64,000 nucleotides of DNA, from assembly GCF_963678635.1 (NCBI RefSeq), contig NC_087063.1:12374368-12438367 (forward strand), written 5' to 3'. Under the pieces are notes generated by a model. The model saw nothing but the letters and a program-made list of their open reading frames with translations, did no database searches and was not told the DNA's origin. Position numbers and translations under genes: made by a program. Positions 38,393 to 46,949 of this stretch are shown here, piece after piece. The DNA is from Symsagittifera roscoffensis. Taxonomy: Eukaryota; Xenacoelomorpha; Acoela; Convolutidae. Positions within the stretch are counted from its first letter, which is position 1. Every line of letters starts with the position of its first letter.

Positions 38393-38965
38393 ACAGTTTT
38401 GCTGTTTTATACAGAGGTGCAACTACAGACTGGAAAGGAAGACGTAAATCACGACATCGAAAGGAATCCAGAAAAACAGTAAAAAACCAGAACCTTCTAA
38501 ACTAAATAAGCTTTTTGTATTAACCGAGCGGACATTCATCCGACAATAAGTGAGTAAACGCCCATTGAGCCAAAATTCAAAGCAATTTCAAGATTAAATA
38601 TTTTTCACAAAATGAAATACGTGCACCAAGAAAAAACAAAAGCCTAGCACAATAAGACATAACAAAGCTTCTAAAACAGAATAACCCAAACCAAATAAAC
38701 TATACAAATAAGTTAGGGTTATTAAACTTACAGACTACAGGAGTCAATTAACCCATTTTTATTAGTTCAACAAAAAGCTTAATAATCTGAATTTTATTTT
38801 GTAGATAACGAAACCTGTTTATCAGCAGTTTACCACTACAAGCAGTTTCACGTTGCAAAACGTTCTGGATAAAATTTTTGATGTAATTAGAGAATTCGGA
38901 TGCATTCAGAGGTCTGAGAGAGGTTTTGTTACTTCAAATCACGCAAAAAAAACTTTCATTTAAGC

Positions 38966-39037
38966 GGTCCCATGGTGTAATGGTTAGCACCTTGGACTCT
39001 GAATCCAAAGATCCGAGTTCAAGTCTCGGTGGGACCT
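38966..39037 (+). tRNA. tRNA-Gln (CTG), intact
   Basis: Same body as 35078 with all stems paired; CTG at 38999-39001. There is no run of four T within about 150 nt downstream, since the following sequence is CGTTGCGCTGTTTCAATATTG, unlike the copies with CGATGTTTTAAAA. Transcripts may therefore end inefficiently. It lies in the 2.1-kb block shared with 30.4-32.5 kb. Confidence 0.88.
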
Positions 39038-40313
39038 CGTTGCGCTGTTTCAATATTGTAGTTAGCTGTCGGATTAACAACAACCATGAATCTAAAATCA
39101 CATATCCGAATGACATCCGAATCTGAACTACGCGATTGTACAAACTAGTCCGGTAGATGTTGAATGGTTAAAAGTCGCCGTCGAGGTCATTGCAGCTAAG
39201 ACTTCTTCAAATTTTTTTAATAACAAGAATCGGTTTGCACAAAGCTGGTTATATCAAGCAAGCAATTGAAGCGACAAAACTGAAACAAGTCAAGCTCTTG
39301 TTGAAAGCTAAAATCAAATCGTCAAAATTGGAAGGTTCAATGAAGCAATTTAATTACGCGACAAACTTTGAAAAAATTATGCAGTACACAGCCAAACTGT
39401 ACCTTTTTTAATCCACAACAAACTTTTTTCTTTAATAACAAGAATCGGTTTGCACAAAGCTGGTTATATCAAGCAAGCAATTGAAGCGACAAAACTGAAG
39501 CAAGTCAAGCTCTTATTGAAAGCTAAAATCAAATCGTCAAAATTGGAAGGTTCAATGAAGCAATTTAATTACCCGAAAAACTTTGAAAAAATTATGCAGT
39601 ACACAGCCAAACTGTACCTTTTTTAATCCACAACAATCTTTTTTTCTTGAGTATTTTTGCTGTTCTGGATTCCACAGACACATGTCTATATCATACAGCG
39701 GCTCTAAATGCTCATTTAATTCTTTGAACTTTACGCTCTTCGCGGACTCCGAGACACAATATATGTGTCCACAACTTTTATGTTATAAGATGGTTGTTTG
39801 TGAATTCCGCATTAATTTGCTAAGTTAATTACATTTACATAAAATTATTTTTCAAGAAAGCTATTTTAGCGTTAAAACTTCGAAATTTTTCAGTTTGTTT
39901 TCATTGCGGAAACTGTTAGCGAAAAAAGAAGTAATTTTGAGCAAGCAATTTTTGGAAAAATATGCCGAAACGCTTGCCAAAAAAAGTCTGTCGAAATGCT
40001 TGCCAAAACTCATTTGAAAATTCATTAAAAACTAGCAGGACTGTCAAACTAAACTTTCAAATTGGTTTAAAACTCATCATCACTTCATGGATAGAAAGCT
40101 TTTGAAACTTTTCATCACAATTTTTTAATGGCATTAATGAATGCGCAAAAATGGTAGCGAAGCTTTCCAAGCAATCTTAAACATCTAATTCTTAAAAATT
40201 TTCTTACGATAATCAATGGGCCAGAATCAAAGCGCAAACACCTCTTCTTTCCCGAGGCTAAAATTTAGATTTTTTTAAACTTAATTTGACAAGAAAAAAT
40301 TACGTAGAAGTAA

Positions 40314-42196
40314 CCTTTAAAGTAACTTGTAAGTTGATTATTTTACATAAATTTAAAAGTACATACGCTTTTTTTGAGATTTGACCCGCAATTTTTCTTG
40401 TGAGAGAAGAAAGCTCAAGGTTAATTTCCTAATTTGCGAACAGATCAAACCATCCTAAACCATCGCATGAACATTTCTATAAAAAAAACAATAATAAAAT
40501 TCAATTGATAGCTTGAAACAGTTCGCGAAAACCGTAAAAGCTAGTTCAACCAAGAATTCAAGCAATACTACTTGCGAAAAAAACTTATTTTGATAACTCA
40601 TTTAAAGAAACCAGCTAACTGAGCAAATACATGAAAAGTTTCAAACATTTCTGAACAAGAATCTCTTTGCAAAAAGCTGGTTATCTCAAGCAAGAAAATG
40701 AAGCGAAAAAAAACTGAAACAAGTCAAGGTCATTTGAAAGCAGAGCGACAAATCGTCACAATTGCGTTATAAGATAGTTGTTATGGATTACGCAACAATT
40801 TGCTATGTGAACTACATTTACACAAATTTACTTCTCAAGCAAGCTACTTCAGCGTTAAAATGTCTAGATTTTTCTTTTTTTTGATAGCAGAAACTACTTT
40901 GCAAAAAATTGGAGTGCTTTCTAGCGAGCTGTTCAAGCGATGAAAAATTGTTAATTTAGCTGTGCTCATTAAAAACTGGAAATATGAAGTTAACTTTACA
41001 GCTTGATTTATTTCGTACAAAAAGTTTGAGCCATAAAAAACTACAGAAAAATTGAGCCAGTAAGTTCAAACGAGGCCTTGAATTATTTCGAGTGTTTGTA
41101 TAATCTTGAAACAGTTCATTGGGATAGCCTTCATTGGGTTAGTTGGCAACTTCAGACTCAAAGCACTCAGATACTGGATCGGATTAGCATACACGCAACT
41201 TTATTCACCATTGATCTATGATAGGTTTTGAAAAGAGATCTATAAGAAACTCAACCTTTAAAGTAACTTGTAAGTTGATTATTTTACATAAATTTAAAAG
41301 TACATACGCTTTTTTTGAGATTTGACCCGCAATTTTTCTTGTGAGAGAAGAAAGCTCAAGGTTAATTTCCTAATTTGCGAACAGATCAAACCATCCTAAA
41401 CCATCGCATGAACATTTCTATAAAAAAAACAATAATAAAATTCAATTGATAGCTTGAAACAGTTCGCGAAAACCGTAAAAGCTAGTTCAACCAAGAATTC
41501 AAGCAACACTACTTGCGAAAAAAACTTATTTTGATAACTCATTTAAAGAAACCAGCTAACTGAGCAAATACATGAAAAGTTTCAAACATTTCTGAACAAG
41601 AATCTCTTTGCAAAAAGCTGGTTATCTCAAGCAAGAAAATGAAGCGAAAAAAAACTGAAACAAGTCAAGGTCATTTGAAAGCAGAGCGACAAATCGTCAC
41701 AATTGCGTTTTAAGATAGTTGTTATGGATTACGCAACAATTTGCTATGTGAACTACATTTACACAAATTTACTTCTCAAGCAAGCTACTTCAGCGTTAAA
41801 ATGTCGAGATTTTTCTTTTTTTTTGATAGCAGAAACTACTTTGCAAAAAATTGGAGTGCTTTCTAGCGAGCTGTTCAAGCGATGAAAAATTGTTAATTTA
41901 GCTGTGCTCATTAAAAACTGGAAATATGAAGTTAACTTTACAGCTTGATTTATTTCGTACAAAAAGTTTGAGCCATAAAAAACTACAGAAAAATTGAGCC
42001 AGTAAGTTCAAACGAGGCCTTGAATTATTTCGAGTGTTTGTATAATCTTGAAACAGTTCATTGGGATAGCCTTCATTGGGTTAGTTGGCAACTTCAGACT
42101 CAAAGCACTCAGATACTGGATCGGATTAGCATACACGCAACTTTATTCACCATTGATCTATGATAGGTTTTGAAAAGAGATCTATAAGAAACTCAA
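40314..42196. repeat. 941-bp tandem duplication that removed a tRNA
   Basis: 40314-41254 is repeated at 41255-42196 with very few differences. The junction runs from the tRNA lead-in (AGAAACTCAACCTTT) straight into module C (CCTTTAAAGTAACTTG), skipping the TTG-lineage tRNA. AACCTTT is present at both parental sites, so the join has 7 nt of microhomology. Confidence 0.88.
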
Positions 42197-42214
42197 CCTT
42201 TCATCTTCAACGGA

Positions 42215-42286
42215 GGTCACATGGTGTAAAGGTCAGCACCTTGGACTTTGAATACAAAGATCCGAGTTCAAGTCTCGGTGGGACCT
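42215..42286 (+). pseudogene. tRNA-Gln-like, TTG lineage
   Basis: Same changes as the copy at 17360: GGTCACA/TGGGACC acceptor, TTGGA/TACAA anticodon stem, A box GTAAAGGTCAGCAC. T arm intact. Confidence 0.68.
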
Positions 42287-42909
42287 ACAGTTTTAATGTT
42301 TTATACAGAGTGCAACTACAGACTGGAAAGGAAGACGTAAACCACGACGCCGGAAGCAATCCAGAAAAACAGTAAAAAACCAGAACCTTCTAACTAAATA
42401 AGTTTTTTGTATTAACCGAGCAGACATTCAGCCGACAATAAGTGAGTAAACGCCCATTGAGCCGAAATTCAAAGCAGTTTCAAGATTAAATATTTTCCAT
42501 AAAATGAAATACGAGCACCAAGAAAAAACAAAAGCCTAACACAATAAGACAGAACAAAGCCTCTAAAACAGAATAACCCAAACCAAATAACTATACAAAG
42601 AAGTTAGGGTTATTAAACTTACAAACTACAGGAGTCAATTAACCCAATTTTATTAGTTCAACAAAAAGCTAAATAATCTGAATTTTATTTTGTAGATAAC
42701 GAAACCTGTTTATCAGCAGTTAACCACTACAAGCAGTTTCACGTTGAAAAATCGATGGCACAATAAGGAGCAAACTGGTGATCGTAATCGAGTATCTGGG
42801 TAGAAACTTTTCATGTACTTAGAGAATTCGGATGCTTTCAAATGTCTGAGAGAGGTTTTGTTACTTCAAATGACGACACAAAAACACAAAAAAAATCGTT
42901 CATGTAAAA

Positions 42910-42981
42910 GGTCCCATGGTGTAATCGTTAGCACCTTGTAGTCTGAATCCAAAGATCCGAGTTCAAGTCTCGATGGGACCT
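42910..42981 (+). pseudogene. Last tRNA-Gln-like copy (CTG)
   Basis: Acceptor stem perfect and anticodon CTG. The anticodon stem TTGTA/TCCAA and the T stem CCGAG/CTCGA each have a mismatch, and the A box has GTAATCGTTAGC. It marks the right end of the regular array. Confidence 0.65.
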
Positions 42982-43082
42982 CGTTGTTCTGTTTCAACAT
43001 TATAGTTAGATATCGGAGTAACACCAATCATGAATCTAAAATCTGACATCCGAATCTCAACTATGAGCTTCCACAAACCAGT

Positions 43083-43135
43083 AATTTTTCAAAGTTTTGT
43101 CGCAATTTAATTAGGCGACAAAACTTTGAAAAATT
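43083..43135. repeat. Perfect 21-bp inverted repeat, 11-nt loop
   Basis: The arms are 43083-43103 and 43115-43135 (GCGACAAAACTTTGAAAAATT and its exact complement). The right arm is ordinary module A tail; the left is the same sequence inverted. This is a local fold-back rearrangement at the degraded right edge of the array. Confidence 0.9.
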
Positions 43136-43854
43136 TATGCAGTACATAGCTCAATTGATGCACTTAGAGAATTCGGATGCTTCCAGATGTCTGAGAGAAG
43201 TTTTGTTACTTCAAATCACACAAAAAAATCGTTCATGGATTTGTTCAAAAAAATCGTTCACCAATCATGAATCAAAAACCAGAATCTAAAATCACACATG
43301 ACATCCGAATCTAAAATCTGAGCTTTTGCAAACTAGTCCGGTAGATGTTGAATGATTCCTAAAAGTCGACGTCATTGCAGCTATGACTTTTTCAAGTTCA
43401 TTCAGTTTTGCACATTTCCAAGTAGTTATAAAAAAAGAAAAAATCATACAAATCTTCCAAAACTTACAGGCATTTTATAAACTTTATCAAAAACCAGCAT
43501 CAAAATTGCTGGCTTTTTTTGTAGAATCGTTTCATTCCTTATCAAGATGGAACTGAAATTGTGTTTAGATTCAGTGTGTATTAAGGTTTCACACAACTCA
43601 ATGTGTAATAAAGATAAAATTCGCCATTGAAATCAAAACTCTTGGTACAATTTATGCAATTTGATCAAAAATACAAACTTTTTCAGACAAATATTTCAAT
43701 GTTAAATGCAAGTTGCTGCTAGATGAGCTGGGAATAAATTTAATTTGCTCCAAAGGCCAGAACTAATGAAAGTATTTCTTGAGCTATTCGGAGGGTTTTT
43801 TGGGTGCATATATACCGAAAAAGTGCATATATACCTGTTGCAAAATATTTATGC

Positions 43855-43925
43855 ACTTTTTGATGCACTCAAAAAGTGCATCAATACTTTAAGTGCATCA
43901 ATATATTAAGTGCATTACTACGTTC
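43855..43925. repeat. AAGTGCATC short repeats with hairpin
   Basis: AAGTGCATCAATA-like units follow one another; TGATGCACT (43861-43869) and AGTGCATCA (43875-43883) form a perfect stem with a CAAAA loop. The left duplication copy has the same AAGTGCATC units at about 4368-4450 without the perfect hairpin. Confidence 0.8.
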
Positions 43926-45361
43926 ATTACTCTATATATTTTCTATATACTTTTCTGAATTTTTTGTACTGAAAAACTCAAATTTGTACGAAAAGGTTAT
44001 GGCCAAGAAAGCGTTAGTAAAATCAAATTTTAGCCTGAATTAGCGATGTTTAAATCTTTGTTCGATCGCGTTACTCTCACGAAATAGAACTGAGACTCTA
44101 AAATTTTAAACAGGTTTTTCTCAACACTGGGAGACAATTTTCAAAAAATTTTTATGTCTTTCAAATCACGAATGAATAAGTTTTCTATGATATACCACTC
44201 AACATCTTCCGATGATTCTTTGAGGTACCTGATTTTGCGTGTAAATTGAAAAAAAAGTAAACAGACCCGAATACACAGTTCCTCCGCATTTTTCAAACGG
44301 TCGGAACAAAAATTGCTGAAATAGGAATGCATTATTGCAATGGCATATTTTCTTTAACATTTGTTTTTTTTTAAGTGGAGCTCGAAAAAACTTCATTGCT
44401 TATTCAATTTTATTTCAGCATTTTTCTATTATCAGAATTCAGTACTTTCTCAGTAAATTTGCTATTAGAGAAAAAAACGTATAATACAATATCTCAATAA
44501 TGATTAAGTTTTTTGCTAGTCAGTGCTATTTCAGCACTGAAATTTTTTAATTTTAAAAAGAATAATTTTAAAATTTCTTGCTAATTTAGCTCCAAAAAGA
44601 TAGCTTATTCAAAAAAAGTTATGGTTATTTGGGTGAATATATTTAGCGCTAAATCATTGATGGCAATCGCAGTTGGTTCAAACTTTTCATCTCTAAACTG
44701 TTGTGTAAACTTAACCCGTAACAAAACAAGAATAGCTGGTTACTGTGCGAGTAGCACAGAATATTTCGACCATAGTCTTAAAAAAATTAAAACAAAAAAT
44801 TCGAATTTTTTTTTTCAAATTAGTGTTGTTTTTTCTGCGTATTGTAATAAGAAAATCTTAACGAAAAAAAGAAAATTGGACACATTGAAAATAATTCAAA
44901 TAAAAATATCTAATCAGTTTCTGCTTCAAGGTCAAAATTATTTCTTTAAATTCAGACGTTGTCCGATGTACAGTGCTGATTTAAATTAACCGTAAATAAC
45001 GAACAAAACTATAATTTTCAAAGACGTTTTTCTCAAATTGGGTTAAGATTAGACAAGAAATGAACAGAACAAAAGTTAAGTTGCTTAGAATTTCATCAGA
45101 ATATGGTGCAGTTTTTCTACGAAATTCTCAAACAAAATTTTACCTCAAAAAAGGGTCATTTTGGCTTTTTTCAATTAATCAAAAATTACGCAGAAACTAC
45201 TGTGTTAAACGATGAGAAATATATTTCAAAAGAAGCCTCTTACACAGTTCATTATTCGTAAGGTTGAACATTGGAGCATCTTAGCGAATGAGTATCTTAG
45301 CCTTTAAGAGGATTTGCCATGCTATTTCTCACTGGGTAGTGTATGGGGAAATTAATAGAAC

Positions 45362-45469
45362 CTGCTGGTCGATTTGGTGTCAGTAAATGGAACTTGTCAT
45401 TCAATTCCAACAGTTTGAACGCAGATCTGCATCTGAAGCCTCGCTCTTTAGCCAACTCCACGAAAGGAT
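45362..45469 (-). CDS. MRM2: Intact upstream MRM2 exon (catalytic Lys exon)
   Basis: Encodes [18 protein letters not shown] then [18 protein letters not shown]; the first residue is split over the intron. [10 protein letters not shown] is the FtsJ-family segment carrying the first catalytic Lys (human: [13 protein letters not shown]). The acceptor is TACTGTTTGTTTAG|AT and the donor is CAG|GTTCTA. The exon ends with one base (G), exactly the phase needed to join the motif-I exon at 3006-3098, giving ...PNRPAGTSKTDLLVLDVG. If this is the used exon, the intron between is about 42 kb and contains the whole tRNA array. I could not find the first exon (start codon and mitochondrial presequence, which should end in a WL-RQ-like stretch); it is further upstream (right) or outside the window. 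Confidence 0.78.
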
Positions 45470-46547
45470 CTAAACAAACAGTAACCGATTTCAAGGGAAG
45501 AAGGGGATTTGAACTTTTATTAATAATCCCTTCAAATACGAGCTGATTCACCCACGTTGCACATATCTACGCATAAACTCTGTACTAAATTTACTAAATT
45601 ATCACGGTAATGATAGGAAGCATCTCAAAAATTGTCAGAAATAGAAAAGACCGATTTTTGATGAAAACAAAAACTGAGAAAACATGCATCCAATATTTTG
45701 ACTTTAGAGACTTCGTCAATAGACAATATCAACTCAATAAATTAAACTCTCATTTGCTTTTGAAATAATCTTCCGAAAATGCTTGCCAAAAATCATTTGA
45801 AATTTCATTAAACACCAGCAGGACTGTCAAACTAAACTTTCAAATGGGTTTAAAACTCATCATCACTTCATGGGTCAAAATCTTGTGAAACTTTTCATCA
45901 CAATTTTTTGATGCCATTAATGAATGCGCAAAAACGACAGGCAATCTTTGTAGGCAATCTTAAACATTTATTTCTAAAAAGTTTTCTTAAGAGAATCAAT
46001 GCGCCAGAATCAAAGCGCAAACACTTCTTCTTTCCCGAGGCTATTTTTGATTTTGATTTTTGATAGTGGGAGTTGCTTTGCAAAAAATTGAAGAACTTTC
46101 AAGCAAGCTATTCAAGCGAAATTGTTATTTTTGTTGTGTTAATTAAAAGCTGAAAGTATGAAGTTAATTTTACAGCTTGAACCAGTTCGTGAACTATTTA
46201 CAAAAAAATAAGCCAGTAGATTCAAACGAGGCGCCTTTGAGTTATTTCCGAGTACTTATCTAATCTTGAAACAATTCGCAACATTTTAAAATTATTTCAT
46301 GCATTTAACTCAAGGGGACGCAGTTTGAAAAAAGCAAATTGAATTGACAGTTCGGGAAATATTTAAGTTATTTATGCAAGCAACGCAATCGATGATTTTT
46401 CAGTTTAAGTTGATGGCTTGAAATGAATTCTTCACACAGAGGCGAAGTTTTGCTACGCAAACACTAGCAGTCACAGGACAAAAAAACAGCTCTAAAAAGT
46501 GCAATAAGAAAAAAAACAGAAATAAGACTCGAATTAGCAAAAATGAG

Positions 46548-46628
46548 GCTAGGTCTAGGATTCGATATGCGGCCTACTGCAATCAAAAGATTCTGAGTCT
46601 GACGAACTAACCACTCAGCCACGCACGC
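46548..46628 (-). pseudogene. Degraded tRNA-like sequence (Leu/Ser-type A box)
   Basis: On the minus strand, GCGTGCGTGGCTGAGTGGTTA is a good A box. CAGACTCAGAATCTTTTG looks like an anticodon arm with CAG in the loop, and TATCGAATCCTAG is a partial B box. The T stem and acceptor stem do not close, so this is a relic or a tRNA-derived SINE fragment, not a working gene. Confidence 0.45.
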
Positions 46629-46949
46629 TTAACCACCGATAAACGCTATTAGCGAATAAAGCAGCTACATAAGCTGATAAATTGCAAATGCCATTCAACA
46701 AAAGTGGCACCAAATTCAAATAGACGAAATTTTGCAAGCAGTAATTTGAAAAATAACAAACTGAAGGCATCAACACTCACTTTGCATGTAAAAAAATGCA
46801 AAACATAAAGCCACAAGTAATTTCTGAAATCGAGTTTTTATGATTGTTATGTTGTTTGAAACAAATAGCTTTTTTTGGTTCATTTGATGAATTAAAAATG
46901 CATCAACTGTGTTAAATCATTACTATTCGAATGTCAAAGCACATGCCAT

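Larger units (their letters stand above)
4794..43400. repeat. tRNA-Gln macrosatellite-like array (about 38.6 kb)
   Basis: Tandem complex repeat. A full unit reads, in order: module A (AAGCTGGTTATATCAAGCAAG ... CTGAAACAAGTCAAG); module B (TCTGGATTCCACAGACACATG ... GTGTCGACAACTTT); module C (GCAGGACTGTCAAACTAAAC ... CGCCAGAATCAAAGCGCAAAC ... CCATCGCATGAACATTTC); a second A-like and B-like pair; a lead-in ending AACTCAACCTTTCATCTTCAAC; the TTG-lineage tRNA; a spacer with AACCGAGCGGACATTCAGCC; the CTG-lineage tRNA; and a tail with AGTCGCCGTCGAGGTCATTGC. Distances between successive TTG-lineage tRNAs are 2711, 3054, 2761, 2768, 2713, 3842, 1143, 3847, 1513, 2374 and 3894 bp. The leftmost units (4.8-7.7 kb) lack whole tRNAs. 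No unit has a convincing protein gene. Confidence 0.92.
43818..46050. repeat. Right copy of the segmental duplication flanking the array
   Basis: 43818-44020 and 45376-46050 correspond to 4362-5260. The intervening 44021-45375 is absent from the left copy. The right edge merges again into array-like module C (CGCCAGAATCAAAGCGCAAAC at about 46002-46024). An open frame of about 120 codons at 44621-44989 (+) is Lys/Asn/Phe-rich with no recognisable motif, and I do not call it a gene. Confidence 0.8.

Noticed and set aside
15263-39411. Repeated open frame LHKAGYIKQAIEATKLKQVKL in module A
   Set aside because: It is open in several units, but shifted frame or stopped in others, has no motif, and codon differences look unconstrained. 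Likely a chance frame kept similar by repeat homogenisation. A dN/dS test across units would decide.
17305-42375. Recurrent open frames with a SHGVKVSTLD...KDPSSSLGGT-type translation on the plus strand, and complementary minus-strand frames (VPPRLELG...)
   Set aside because: These are translations of the tRNA-Gln gene body and its flank. The apparent conservation is that of the tRNA, and copies are broken by frameshifts.
4794-43400. CRISPR-like array
   Set aside because: Repeats are long complex units with tRNAs in eukaryotic DNA. There are no short identical repeats with unique spacers of constant length and no cas genes.
44621-44989. 122-codon open frame on the plus strand
   Set aside because: Lys/Asn/Phe/Ile-rich composition typical of AT-rich noise. 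No motif, and no counterpart in the left duplication copy.
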